NCBI GenBank assembly: GCA_002724575.1
Contig: PBPC01000031.1
Span: forward strand, 7,313-71,312
Reading direction: 5' to 3'
DNA length: 64,000 bases
From: Gemmatimonadota bacterium
GTDB lineage: Bacteria; Gemmatimonadota; Gemmatimonadetes; Longimicrobiales; Gaopeijiaceae
Shown in pieces: positions 1-7,984 of this stretch (its first letter is position 1; each line of letters starts with the position of its first letter). The translations under genes were made by a program, and so were the position numbers. The notes under the pieces were generated by a model, which searched no databases, was not told where the DNA came from, and saw only the letters and a list, made by a program, of their open reading frames with translations.

Positions 1-1
1 G

Positions 2-931
2 AGAGCGCTGCGCCCCACAGTACGTAAGGCTTGGGGTGAGCGAAGAGCAGAAGGTTCTTTCGCACCGATTCTTCAGCTACGGACGTCATCCCTAAGAGAA
101 ATTCTAGAGCCTCACGGAATCAATGTTAGTTCTCTTCAGGATCGGTCGGATAGTGATATCGAAGCCCGTCTTGTAGAGGGTCTGGAACTGACGCTTAACC
201 AGGTGGTCCGAGACGAGGGCATTCTCGCACCTAATGTGGTTGGGATTCTGAATGGTAGTGATCCTGCCCTTGCCGAGGAGTACGTGGTCTTTTCAGCTCA
301 TATGGACCATGTCGGGATAGGTGAACCGGACGCAAATGGAGACACCATCTTCAACGGGGCTGACGATGACGCTTCCGGGACGATAGCTGTAGTTGCTGTG
401 GCAGAGGCAATGGCGGCACTGCCGGTTGCTCCTAAGAGATCGATGGTATTTCTACTTATAAGCGGTGAGGAAAAGGGGCTTTGGGGCAGTGAATGGTATG
501 CGGAAAATCCGAGTGCCCCGATTGAGCAGTACGTCGCTAATTTCAATGCAGACATGGTTGGAAGGAACTGGCCTGATACGATCGTCGCTATCGGAAAGGA
601 GCACTCAGATTTAGGCGAAACATTGAATAGGGTGAATTCGGAGCATCCGGAAATAGGGATGACCGCGATCGATGATCTGTGGCCCGATGAACGTTTTTAT
701 TTCCGATCAGATCATTACAATTTTGCCAGAAACGGCGTGCCCATTCTGTTTTTCTTCAATGGTACGCACGAGGATTACCATGGCCGTGATGATGAGCCTG
801 ACCGAATCGACCACGATAAAGCAGCCAGGATTGCCAAGCTGATGTTCTATCTTGGTGTTGATGTCGGTAATGCTTTAAATCGTCCCGAATGGAATCCAGA
901 GAGCTACCGCGAGATTGTCCTAGGACGCTAG
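2..931 (+). CDS. M28 family zinc aminopeptidase, 5' end cut by the window
   Basis: The frame is open from the first bases of the window, so the true start lies upstream; a Met codon at 203 is internal. The visible part is the C-terminal catalytic half of a di-zinc M28 peptidase. The expected metal ligands appear in order: AHMDH (His), GADDDASG (bridging Asp), GEEKG (general base and ligand Glu), NADMVG (Asp) and THEDYH (last His). The family removes N-terminal residues from peptides, usually in the periplasm or outside the cell. A signal peptide and any PA domain would be in the missing N-terminal part. Substrate specificity cannot be read from this fragment. Family assignment is firm. Confidence 0.93.
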   Translation, partial: RALRPTVRKAWGERRAEGSFAPILQLRTSSLREILEPHGINVSSLQDRSDSDIEARLVEGLELTLNQVVRDEGILAPNVVGILNGSDPALAEEYVVFSAHMDHVGIGEPDANGDTIFNGADDDASGTIAVVAVAEAMAALPVAPKRSMVFLLISGEEKGLWGSEWYAENPSAPIEQYVANFNADMVGRNWPDTIVAIGKEHSDLGETLNRVNSEHPEIGMTAIDDLWPDERFYFRSDHYNFARNGVPILFFFNGTHEDYHGRDDEPDRIDHDKAARIAKLMFYLGVDVGNALNRPEWNPESYREIVLGR

Positions 932-982
932 TAGACGAACTGTACTAGTCGTCCTAGTACTAGGATGGTGTCACGGTGCTCA

Positions 983-1282
983 TTAATGGAGATGATCGGG
1001 GTCGGGATAGCGTGGGAACATATGGTCTAGTCTCAGCGCCCGAAGTATCTCTGCCGTCCTCGGATGAATCTCTCGAGCCCAAACGCTCTCACTTGGAGGT
1101 GTTTGCAGGCGTGCAGTGAGAACTAAAGCAAGATCGGACACTGCTGGCGTATGAAGGCCTGTAAAATCAAAGACCACGTGCGCATCCGAGTCCACGGCAT
1201 TTTTCCGTTGTCCGGGACTAATTGAGCATATACGTGGGCCTCGGGTCTGATTGTCGTTACTTTGTTTTCCGCCGTTTTTCAT
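983..1282 (-). CDS. Small STAS-like protein (possible anti-sigma-factor antagonist fold)
   Basis: A 99-residue ORF on the minus strand between two plus-strand genes. Its ATG is preceded by GAGG five bases upstream. The middle reads as a STAS-type pattern: a hydrophobic strand followed by Asp (AHVVFDFTGLHTPAVSDLA), then a helix rich in Leu and Ala, and near the C-terminus the LRALRLDHMFPRYP segment that resembles the final helix of STAS domains (LxxLGLxxxF). STAS domains act as partner-switching regulators or as parts of transporters. The usual phosphorylatable Ser position is not clear here (TPAVSD). The assignment rests on pattern only and could be wrong; the ORF itself looks credible because of its ribosome binding site and position. 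Confidence 0.5.
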   Translation of the reverse strand: MKNGGKQSNDNQTRGPRICSISPGQRKNAVDSDAHVVFDFTGLHTPAVSDLALVLTARLQTPPSESVWAREIHPRTAEILRALRLDHMFPRYPDPDHLH

Positions 1283-1466
1283 GGTGGCCTCACCGTTGGC
1301 GTGCTAGACCCGCTCTTGTTCTTTGCCTTATCTAGTATCAAGAGTCATGCCAAATCGGTGTCGTTACATTCGGCGTTAATGATTGAATTGTTCTTGGTGT
1401 GGATAGGAAGGACTATTGCAGACCGTCCCCCTGGCACCGAGAGCCCATGACAAGAAGATTTGCTGT

Positions 1467-2042
1467 ATGAGACTTTCTCGGGTAGGACCTACGAACCGTG
1501 CCTGGCTGTTATCACTGCCATTCTTAGGCATGATTAGTATGCCGGCGCTTGCTCAGACCCAAGCTCAAGTACCCGAGGTTGTGCGACAAGGATATTTCCG
1601 GGCAGTGGGTGAGTTCTTCGCTCTACCCCCAACTGAGCTAGCGATTCTGAAGGAATGGGAGCTTGATGAAGACGAGATCCCAGTAGCTCTATTCATCGCG
1701 GAAAGGAGTGGCGTTTCCACAGAAGCTTTGGTGGCTCTGAGGCGTTCAGGCCAGAGTTGGGCGGAGCTTGCTGGGCGCTACGGGGTCAGTGCGGCGGTTC
1801 TCCATGTGCCGGTACCCGAGCAGAGTTCGGCTGGTGAGATTTCTGCACTGTATCAACAATATAGGAGCACGCCCGAGAGCGGGTGGGCTACTATCCAACT
1901 TGAATCCGCTGAAATTGTTGCACTGGTCAATGTCAGGATTCTAGCTCAAACGCTAGGGATTTCTCCAGCAGAAGTGCTTTCTCAGTCGGAGGCAATTGAT
2001 TCGTTCGTTAAACTGTTTGGTGAGTTGATTCACTACGACTGA
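1467..2042 (+). CDS. Exported helical protein of unknown function
   Basis: I do not recognise a named family. From the ATG at 1467 the product is 191 residues with a signal peptide: Met-Arg-Leu-Ser-Arg, a hydrophobic stretch [16 protein letters not shown], then Gln. An ATG 17 codons upstream (1416) would only add a polar stretch that spoils the signal peptide. The mature part is mostly helical and acidic. It contains the segment [17 protein letters not shown] followed by VLHVPVP, resembling a motif (GxSWxxIAxRFGLSPxxFYVPV) that I recall from unnamed exported proteins of environmental bacteria. There is no catalytic signature. It lies 13 bases upstream of the deiodinase-like gene and is probably co-transcribed with it. 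Confidence 0.72.
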   Translation: MRLSRVGPTNRAWLLSLPFLGMISMPALAQTQAQVPEVVRQGYFRAVGEFFALPPTELAILKEWELDEDEIPVALFIAERSGVSTEALVALRRSGQSWAELAGRYGVSAAVLHVPVPEQSSAGEISALYQQYRSTPESGWATIQLESAEIVALVNVRILAQTLGISPAEVLSQSEAIDSFVKLFGELIHYD

Positions 2043-2055
2043 TTTCGGAGACTCA

Positions 2056-2736
2056 ATGGCGCGAGCGCACTTTATTCCCCTTTCTACATACGAGGAACTT
2101 CCTCCGGAAGAGATGCGTCGGGAAGCTGAGGCGTTCCTCGCTAAGATGAGACGTCGCCGCACAGTGAGGGAATTTTCTGACCGACCTGTGCCAAAGGACG
2201 TAATCGAAAACTGTATCCTAGCTGCTGGGACTGCCCCCAATGGTGCGAATCGTCAGCCTTGGCGTTTCGTCATGATAGGCGACCCGGAACTCAAGTCCCG
2301 TATTCGGGAAGCAGCTGAAGAGGAGGAAAGGCAGTTCTACCAAGAGAAAGCACCCAAAGAGTGGCTCGATGCCCTAGAACACCTCGGTACGGATGAAAAC
2401 AAGCCGTTCCTTGAGGATGCACCGTGGCTCATTGTGATATTCGCAGAGAGTTACGAGGTGCTTTCTGATGGTACTAAGGCAAAGAATTACTATGTGACAG
2501 AATCAGTTGGTATCGCCACGGGGATGCTTATCACTGCTCTTCACTATGCTGGTCTCGTTACGCTAACACACACACCTTCGCCGATGAAATTCCTTAATCA
2601 CTTACTCGATAGGCCGGATAACGAGCGTGCATTCCTAGTGCTTGTCTGTGGATATCCAGAGGAAGGTGCCACGGTCCCCGAGATCACGAAAAAGTCGATA
2701 GAGGATATCGCTATTATTGCGGATCAATCTAAATAG
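2056..2736 (+). CDS. Nitroreductase-fold flavoprotein, close homologue of iodotyrosine deiodinase
   Basis: 226 residues; GGAG lies six bases before the ATG. The N-terminal [15 protein letters not shown] is the usual FMN-phosphate-binding start of the nitroreductase fold. The rest follows animal iodotyrosine deiodinase (IYD) nearly block by block: [68 protein letters not shown] and a C-terminal [12 protein letters not shown]. The three residues that hold the zwitterion of iodotyrosine in human IYD (Glu157, Tyr161, Lys182, from memory) are matched at identical spacing by Glu91, Tyr95 and Lys116. IYD enzymes use FMN for reductive dehalogenation of halotyrosines. No signal peptide or membrane anchor is present, so it is cytoplasmic. 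The next gene begins nine bases later. Fold assignment is near certain; deiodinase activity is a well-motivated inference. Confidence 0.9.
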   Translation: MARAHFIPLSTYEELPPEEMRREAEAFLAKMRRRRTVREFSDRPVPKDVIENCILAAGTAPNGANRQPWRFVMIGDPELKSRIREAAEEEERQFYQEKAPKEWLDALEHLGTDENKPFLEDAPWLIVIFAESYEVLSDGTKAKNYYVTESVGIATGMLITALHYAGLVTLTHTPSPMKFLNHLLDRPDNERAFLVLVCGYPEEGATVPEITKKSIEDIAIIADQSK

Positions 2737-2745
2737 GTATCACAG

Positions 2746-3114
2746 ATGAGTACTCCAACACCTGACGAGTGGGTCACTATCTACGAGAAACCCACCTGAA
2801 CAACATGTCGGAAGCTCGTGAAGCTTCTTGAGGAAGAAGGTGTCAGCTTCAGGCGAGTGAACTATTTCTTGGAACCACTCAGAAAAGAGGACTTGGTCGC
2901 TTTACTCAGGAAGGGGGGATTGGTCCCGCGCGACCTACTCCGGACCCGAGATAAGTCCTATAGGGAAATGGGTCTAGCAGACCCCAACGTAGATGACGAT
3001 ACAGTTCTGGATGCGTTAGTAGCTGAACCAGGGCTACTCCAACGTCCGATTGTTGAGCGGTCAGGGCGTGTTGTAATTGGTCGTCCACTCGAGAACGTAC
3101 GGAAACTCTTCTAG
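2746..3114 (+). CDS. ArsC/Spx-family thioredoxin-fold protein, probable selenoprotein (in-frame TGA at codon 18)
   Basis: From the ATG at 2746 the frame reads MSTPTPDEWVTIYEKPT, then TGA (2797-2799), then TTCRKLVKLLEEEG and on to a TAG at 3114, 122 residues in all. ArsC-like proteins of this group normally read IYxKPxCxTCRK at this place, so the TGA sits exactly at the first Cys of the CxxC motif (UxxC). The downstream part is intact and typical: RRVNYFLEPL, LVPRDLLRTRDKSYREMGL, RPIVERSGRVVIGRP. A stem-loop immediately 3' of the TGA fits a bacterial SECIS element. Without recoding, translation would need a GTG at 2818, after the catalytic centre, giving a protein that lacks its active site. 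The gene is nine bases behind the deiodinase-like gene. The family includes arsenate reductases, Spx regulators and uncharacterised redox proteins; the substrate is unknown. Confidence 0.82.
2797..2831 (+). promoter_or_regulatory. Candidate bacterial SECIS element after the in-frame TGA
   Basis: The Sec codon TGA (2797-2799) is followed by GAAGCT (2811-2816), a five-base loop CGTGA (2817-2821) and the perfect complement AGCTTC (2822-2827). The stem can be extended by a G2810-U2828 wobble and, across a bulged U2829, by C2809-G2830 and U2808-A2831. Seventeen bases separate the TGA from the loop, and G is the second loop base. Both fit the bacterial SECIS rules as I remember them (loop 16-37 bases from UGA, a G in the first two loop positions). 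SelB would bind here to deliver Sec-tRNA. Confidence 0.7.
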
Positions 3115-3155
3115 TCGCTAGTCAATCCTGATCTTAGGCTCTTGGGATGGCCTTT

Positions 3156-3899
3156 CTAGCGCCAGGTGACTTCCATCGCAAAGAAGTGATCAAAGACCTC
3201 CCGCGTCGGATGATTTCTCTCATTAGATTCAGGGCTTCTGATATAGAAGTCTAGTTGCATCTGAGCCGGATTCACTGCTCCTGCATCAGTTCCTGCACCT
3301 GTCCGGACAACGAGTGTTTCACGATCTCTAATTCCTTGTGTGATCATGAAATGGATTTGGTGTTCATCGTAGAGCATCGCACCATCAAGTGTCGCGCTTC
3401 CCCAACCCCATCCGGCTAGGTATAGAAGACTCTTGGGCCAGTTTGCATCACCACAGCCGGCATTGCCGTGTTCATATAGGAACGCTGCGATACCCCCATC
3501 CTGGCATGGTGAGAATTCCTCAAATCGATCAAGCTCAACCACATAGTGCCCCTCTGGAAGGTCAAGTTCAGCTCGGAATGTGCCAGTATTGGCTTGCTCA
3601 TCAACGTCTAGCTCGATCGTGCCGCCTACTGCTTGAATACCACGGCCATCATCACCCATATGATCCCAGGGGGAAGTATCGTCTAGCGTCCCCACGTGAT
3701 AAACCTGGCTCGCACTCACAATGAAACGACCGTCATAGTTCGTGTGTTGCTCGGGTGTATAGATCCCCATCTCCGTACCTGGCTGGTACCGCGCGCCTGG
3801 CTGGAGTTCACTTGATCCGTCAGGCCCACCAATGCACCCGGTCATCGTTCCTATGCTTGCGAACATTAGGGCTAGCACGCGTTGCTTTTTAAATTTCAA
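3156..3899 (-). CDS. Lipoprotein of unknown function
   Basis: 247 residues starting at a TTG; GAGGTG stands five bases upstream, and the start overlaps the TGA of the aminotransferase (TTGA), which fixes the choice. The N-terminus is a lipoprotein signal: Lys-rich MKFKKQR, hydrophobic VLALMFASIGTM, then Thr-Gly-Cys at residue 22. The rest is predicted to be mostly beta strand, with aromatic and acidic patches (YLAGWGWGSATLDG, IHFMITQGIRDRETLVVRTGAG) and Cys pairs at the EFSPCQDGG and NAGCGDANW segments. No catalytic signature is visible. It is probably anchored in the outer membrane facing the periplasm. Its role is unknown; it is translationally coupled to the aminotransferase. Confidence 0.75.
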   Translation of the reverse strand: MKFKKQRVLALMFASIGTMTGCIGGPDGSSELQPGARYQPGTEMGIYTPEQHTNYDGRFIVSASQVYHVGTLDDTSPWDHMGDDGRGIQAVGGTIELDVDEQANTGTFRAELDLPEGHYVVELDRFEEFSPCQDGGIAAFLYEHGNAGCGDANWPKSLLYLAGWGWGSATLDGAMLYDEHQIHFMITQGIRDRETLVVRTGAGTDAGAVNPAQMQLDFYIRSPESNERNHPTREVFDHFFAMEVTWR

Positions 3900-5080
3900 G
3901 TCGACACCTCGTCGAATGCCTCTTCAAGGAGATTAAGTGCTTCGAGCAGTATTTCCTCCGGAGCTCCGAATCCGAGGCGCAGATAGTGGTCCATTCCAAA
4001 GTGATCACCAGGAACCACAAGGACATCCTTTTCTACTCTAAGTTTTTCAGCAAACTCTGTTGAATTGATGTCCGCGGAATAGCGGGTGAAGCAGAACGCT
4101 CCGGCATCAGGTGGACGGTAGGTAAAGCGCCCTCCTTGTGTTGCCATCCACTTTTCTAAGAGCCCCAAGTTAGCACGCGTGATTTCTCCCGTGCGGTCCA
4201 GAATGCGTGCTCTTGTTGCTGGTTCGAGAGCCATACAAGCAAGAGTATCTGATAAAGTTGGGGGAGCGATGCTGGTGTAGTCAGTCCGGCCCCAAAGCTC
4301 TGTTACTAAGTCTGGAGGTCCGACAATCCACCCAAGCCGAAGACCAGGCATACCATAAGCTTTCGACATCGAGTTCGTGATCAGAACGCGGTCGTGGCAA
4401 CCCCAAAAGGAAGACGAGATCTCTCCGCTGGTTTCAGCTCCCTGGTACACTTCATCGGACATGATCCAAGCACCGTGCTGTTCAGTGAGTTCTGCGATCG
4501 CCTGCATTGACTCACGAGATAGTGCGGCCCCGGTGGGATTGTTCGGGTGCGTAATAATTACAAACCGAGCCCCCTCATTCAGGGCTGCCTCGAGTTCAGA
4601 TAGATCGGGTTGCCATCCCTCTTCTTCCACTAAGTTCACCGGCAGAATTCGATTGTCGAAAGACTCAATTAAACCGGGGACTTGTCCGTACGTGGGCAGC
4701 ATAACAGCGGCTTTGCCCTGTGATTCAAAGAGGTGCCAAAAACATGTGAAATTAGCTTCTGCACCACCTATAGTGACGAGTACGGAGTCTTCCGATGCAT
4801 CTGAATATAGCGAGGCGATTCTCTCTCTTAGCTGATCAGACCCGTTGGACTGACCGTATCCCAATTCGATTTGGTCGGTGCCACGTTCCTCTCCGGCAAT
4901 GTCAAAGAGTTCGCCAACCGTGAGCGGGTGGACCGCACTCTCAGAGAGGTTGTATCGCACTCGGTGCTCGTAAGTCGACTGCCACCGTTCCATGCGAAAA
5001 GGGGTATAGCGCACGTCTAAGTCTCCTTGGTCAGGTGTTGAAGTGACCACTGTATGTGGGTCTGTACCAAGAGTAAACAT
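3896..5080 (-). CDS. PLP-dependent class I/II aminotransferase
   Basis: Fold-type I PLP enzyme. The start of the domain, MERWQSTYEHRVRYNLSESAVHPLTV, is typical of a subgroup that includes capreomycidine-synthase-like aminotransferases. GGAEANF (cofactor phosphate region), HPNNPTGAALS, IMSDEVYQG (Asp for the pyridine nitrogen, Tyr for the ring oxygen) and NSMSKAYGMPGLRLGWI (Schiff-base Lys) are all present, followed by RLGFG near the C-terminus with the carboxylate-binding Arg. I chose the ATG at 5080 (394 residues); a TTG at 5107 would add nine residues and is equally possible. The substrate is unknown. The product is cytoplasmic and is coupled to a downstream lipoprotein gene; it is divergent from gpmI. 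Confidence 0.9.
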   Translation of the reverse strand: MFTLGTDPHTVVTSTPDQGDLDVRYTPFRMERWQSTYEHRVRYNLSESAVHPLTVGELFDIAGEERGTDQIELGYGQSNGSDQLRERIASLYSDASEDSVLVTIGGAEANFTCFWHLFESQGKAAVMLPTYGQVPGLIESFDNRILPVNLVEEEGWQPDLSELEAALNEGARFVIITHPNNPTGAALSRESMQAIAELTEQHGAWIMSDEVYQGAETSGEISSSFWGCHDRVLITNSMSKAYGMPGLRLGWIVGPPDLVTELWGRTDYTSIAPPTLSDTLACMALEPATRARILDRTGEITRANLGLLEKWMATQGGRFTYRPPDAGAFCFTRYSADINSTEFAEKLRVEKDVLVVPGDHFGMDHYLRLGFGAPEEILLEALNLLEEAFDEVST

Positions 5081-5135
5081 TGGTACTCGGATCAGGCTCT
5101 GAATCAAAAGTAGCCTAAACTCAGCGCTGACCTGT

Positions 5136-5141
5136 TAGAAT
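5136..5141 (+). promoter_or_regulatory. Possible -10 element placed for a leaderless gpmI transcript
   Basis: TAGAAT ends six bases before the gpmI ATG at 5148, so a transcript from it would start at or near the A of the ATG. No Shine-Dalgarno sequence is visible in this 40-base divergent spacer. No convincing -35 hexamer lies 17 bases upstream, so the call is weak. Confidence 0.25.
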
Positions 5142-5147
5142 TCTACT

Positions 5148-6710
5148 ATGAGAAAGGTTCTCCTAATCATTCTAGACGGTTGGGGTCACTCCGACTTCAA
5201 GGAATCTCCAACTCCGGGGAATGCGATTGAATTCGCGAGTGTGCCACACTTCCGTGAACTTTACGATCATTGTCCTCGGACTCGACTCGCTTGCTCGGGT
5301 GTCGATGTTGGGCTTCCTGCTGATCAGATGGGTAACTCTGAGGTAGGACACCTCAATCTGGGAGGGGGACGGATTGTTCCCCAGAATCTAGCTCGCATTG
5401 ATCAAGCAATTGCAGACGGAGTGCTTGCTGATCACCTGGGTCTCGAGATTCTCATCGCAGGGTTACGGCAGAGCGGGGGAGTTCTTCACATCGCTGGCCT
5501 GCTCTCGGACGGAGGGGTCCATAGTCATTTAAGGCACTTTATAGCCGTCCTCAATCTCCTTCCCTCAGACATCCCAGTGCGGTTGCATTGTTTCATGGAT
5601 GGACGTGACGCTTCTCCCAAGGCTGGAACTGATTACGTCAAAGAAATTGTAGAGCTTTGCACGAAAGGCACCGATTGGGCTGTCGCTTCAGTTATTGGTC
5701 GATATTGGGCGATGGATAGGGATAAGCGCTGGGACCGCACAAGACGTGCTTACGAATTGATTGTTAATGGTCAAGCTGAGAACTGGACGGACTCTCCGGA
5801 TTTCCTTGAGGAGAGCTATGCTCTTGATGTTACCGATGAGTTCATTGAGCCAACTGGGGTGCGGGGTGTTGGTGAGGCGGGAATCAGTGAGGTGGACGCC
5901 TTGCTACTGATGAACTTTCGTGCCGATCGCATGCGGCAGCTTACCTCGGTGATGACCCTCAAGGATTTCGATGCCTTCGAACGAGACGGAGCTATCCCTG
6001 GTCGTGTTGTGACCATGGCTGAATACGATCCAGCTCTTCCTGTCTCAGTGGCTTTTCCTCTTGAGCGTCTGGAGGCATGTCTGTCAGAGGTGATTTCCCG
6101 GGATGGACGCCGACAATTGAAAACTGCGGAAACCGAGAAGTACGCGCATGTTACTTATTTCTTTAACGGGGGAGAGGAAACCCCGTTCGATGGTGAGGAT
6201 CGCGTTCTCGTACCGTCCCCCAAAGTTGCTACCTATAATCTTAAGCCCGAGATGAGTGCTCGACCGGTAGCCAACGCGGTTACAGGAGCTATTCGCGATG
6301 GGAGGCATGATTTCATCTTGGTAAATTTTGCAAATCCCGACATGGTAGGGCACACAGGTTCAATCCGAGCTGCGATTGAAGCTGTTGAAGTAGTCGATTC
6401 ATGTCTCGGTGAACTGATTCGTTCGGTCGAAGATCACCCAGACTGGGTTGCGTTGGTCACTGCTGATCACGGAAATGCTGAGAAGATGCTTAACGATGAT
6501 GGAGACGTTCACACGGCTCACACAGTTGAACCAGTAGACTTCATCGTCTTTGACCCCCGCGATCCTGCTCATGAACTGGAAGTCTCTGGGCGCTTAGCCG
6601 ATGTTGCGCCAACTGTATTGAATTACATGGGGATTTCTTTTCCTGAACAGATGACTGGAAAGAATTTGATTGCTTCTGTAAGACATAATGACCCGGGTAC
6701 GGGCGCATGA
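5148..6710 (+). CDS. gpmI: 2,3-bisphosphoglycerate-independent phosphoglycerate mutase
   Basis: Interconverts 3- and 2-phosphoglycerate in glycolysis and gluconeogenesis using two Mn ions and a phosphoserine intermediate. At 520 residues it has the normal length. The N-terminal LLIILDGWGH holds the first metal Asp, and MGNSEVGHLNLGGGR carries the nucleophile (Ser64). MDGRDASP, IGRYWAMDRDKRWDR, NFRADRMRQLT, VNFANPDMVGHTG and VTADHGNAEKM (metal Asp/His) follow in the normal order. It heads a run with two M16 peptidase genes: its TGA overlaps the next ATG by four bases (ATGA). No defects. Confidence 0.97.
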   Translation: MRKVLLIILDGWGHSDFKESPTPGNAIEFASVPHFRELYDHCPRTRLACSGVDVGLPADQMGNSEVGHLNLGGGRIVPQNLARIDQAIADGVLADHLGLEILIAGLRQSGGVLHIAGLLSDGGVHSHLRHFIAVLNLLPSDIPVRLHCFMDGRDASPKAGTDYVKEIVELCTKGTDWAVASVIGRYWAMDRDKRWDRTRRAYELIVNGQAENWTDSPDFLEESYALDVTDEFIEPTGVRGVGEAGISEVDALLLMNFRADRMRQLTSVMTLKDFDAFERDGAIPGRVVTMAEYDPALPVSVAFPLERLEACLSEVISRDGRRQLKTAETEKYAHVTYFFNGGEETPFDGEDRVLVPSPKVATYNLKPEMSARPVANAVTGAIRDGRHDFILVNFANPDMVGHTGSIRAAIEAVEVVDSCLGELIRSVEDHPDWVALVTADHGNAEKMLNDDGDVHTAHTVEPVDFIVFDPRDPAHELEVSGRLADVAPTVLNYMGISFPEQMTGKNLIASVRHNDPGTGA

Positions 6711-7984
6711 ATCAACTTGCGATCCCCTTGGAGCGGCATCGTCTCGATAATGGTCTAAAGGTAGTCCTTTCTCAGGACAATACTGTGCCAATAGTAGCAG
6801 TGAATATTTGGTATGGAGTTGGCTCTAGAAACGAACTTCCTGGCCACACCGGTTTCGCGCACCTTTTTGAGCACATGATGTTTCAGGGTTCCAAGCATGT
6901 CCCTAAGAACAAGCACTTTGAACTGATTGAACGTGCTGGTGGGACCCTTAATGCGACCACCTGGTTCGATCGGACTAACTACTTTGAGACAGTCCCTTCC
7001 CGAGATCTGGAACTTGCACTGTGGCTCGAATCTGACCGGATGGGTTGGATGCTTCCGGCGATGGACCAAGAGAAACTCGACAACCAACGCGATGTCGTGA
7101 AGAATGAAAAGAGCCAACGCTATGATAACCAGCCATACGGTGACTGGGACCAACGCCTTCAGGCGTTGATGTACCCAAAGGATCACCCTTATCACCACCC
7201 GGTGATTGGGTCGGTAGAAGATCTGGATGCTGCAACACTCGAAGATGTAGCTGAGTTTTTCGGTACATACTATGTCCCTAATAACGCTGTGCTAACGATC
7301 GCGGGCGATTTTGACGAATCTCAGGTCATGGATCTTGTCCAGCGCTATTTCGGAGAGATTGAAGCTGGAGCGCCTATCCCGCCACTCCCGGGAGATTCTT
7401 GTCTGGAGCCGATAATTGGGAGCACTGTGCGAGAGCACGTTCTCGCAGAGGTACCACTGGCCCGGGTCATCATGGGATTCCGTATCCCCCCTTATTCCTC
7501 AGAGGACTTTGCGGTCGCCGAGGTCTCTCGGGCACTGCTTGGAATGGGACGTGCGTCTCGTCTTTACCGTGCGCTTGTTCGTGAGCGCCGTGTTGCGAAA
7601 GGGGTTGTGACCTATGCATTCCCGCTTCTGACCGATGCGTCCATGCTACTTGCCTGGGCAACTGGATATCCTGATTCAACGCCAGAAGAAATTGAAACAG
7701 CACTTACGGAAGAAATCGAGGCTCTAGTGGAAGCAAAACAAAGTGAGGTTGATCGTGCGATAGCTCTGACGGAAACCGACTTGGTGAGAGCGCTAGAGCA
7801 GGTGGGTGAGAGGGCCAACCTACTCTCTATGTTTGACCTCTACTTTGATGACCCGGATCGCCTGAACCATGAACTAGATCGACTTAGAGCAGTTACGGTA
7901 GATCAGATCCGGGACTTCGCGGCCTCACAACTCGGCTCCGATAATCGGGCAGTCCTCGTTTATGAGCCAAAGAGGGAATCTTGA
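6707..7984 (+). CDS. M16 zinc metallopeptidase, catalytic subunit
   Basis: 425 residues. The inverted zinc motif HLFEH is at residues 52-56 (His52, Glu55, His56), and the third ligand lies in the ALWLESDRMG / NQRDVVKNEKSQRYDN helix region typical of pitrilysin-type proteases. The second half is the usual degenerate repeat (AEVPLARVIMGFRIPP). Members degrade peptides or process presequence-like substrates. No signal peptide is visible. The start overlaps the gpmI stop (ATGA), and the stop overlaps the start of the next gene (TTGA), whose product is an M16 homologue without the zinc motif. A two-chain enzyme resembling mitochondrial processing peptidase is the likely arrangement. Confidence 0.94.
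   Translation: MNQLAIPLERHRLDNGLKVVLSQDNTVPIVAVNIWYGVGSRNELPGHTGFAHLFEHMMFQGSKHVPKNKHFELIERAGGTLNATTWFDRTNYFETVPSRDLELALWLESDRMGWMLPAMDQEKLDNQRDVVKNEKSQRYDNQPYGDWDQRLQALMYPKDHPYHHPVIGSVEDLDAATLEDVAEFFGTYYVPNNAVLTIAGDFDESQVMDLVQRYFGEIEAGAPIPPLPGDSCLEPIIGSTVREHVLAEVPLARVIMGFRIPPYSSEDFAVAEVSRALLGMGRASRLYRALVRERRVAKGVVTYAFPLLTDASMLLAWATGYPDSTPEEIETALTEEIEALVEAKQSEVDRAIALTETDLVRALEQVGERANLLSMFDLYFDDPDRLNHELDRLRAVTVDQIRDFAASQLGSDNRAVLVYEPKRES

Noticed and set aside
917-966. Cluster of CTAG-containing palindromes (GTCCTAGGAC, TCCTAGTACTAGGA) after the first peptidase gene
   Set aside because: Could be an operator or a weak terminator, but there is no T-run or adjacent regulator, and such short palindromes can arise by chance.
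1262-1450. 62-codon plus-strand frame upstream of the exported helical protein
   Set aside because: It overlaps the STAS-like gene start and the next gene's leader, has no ribosome site and no recognisable protein pattern.
2746-2799. TGA in the ArsC-like gene as a sign of an alternative genetic code or a pseudogene
   Set aside because: TGA serves as a normal stop in many genes here, often inside ATGA/GTGA/TTGA overlaps (gpmI, mutS, holA, ruvC), so it is not generally recoded. The gene has no other lesion, and the TGA is exactly at the redox Cys, which points to Sec rather than decay.
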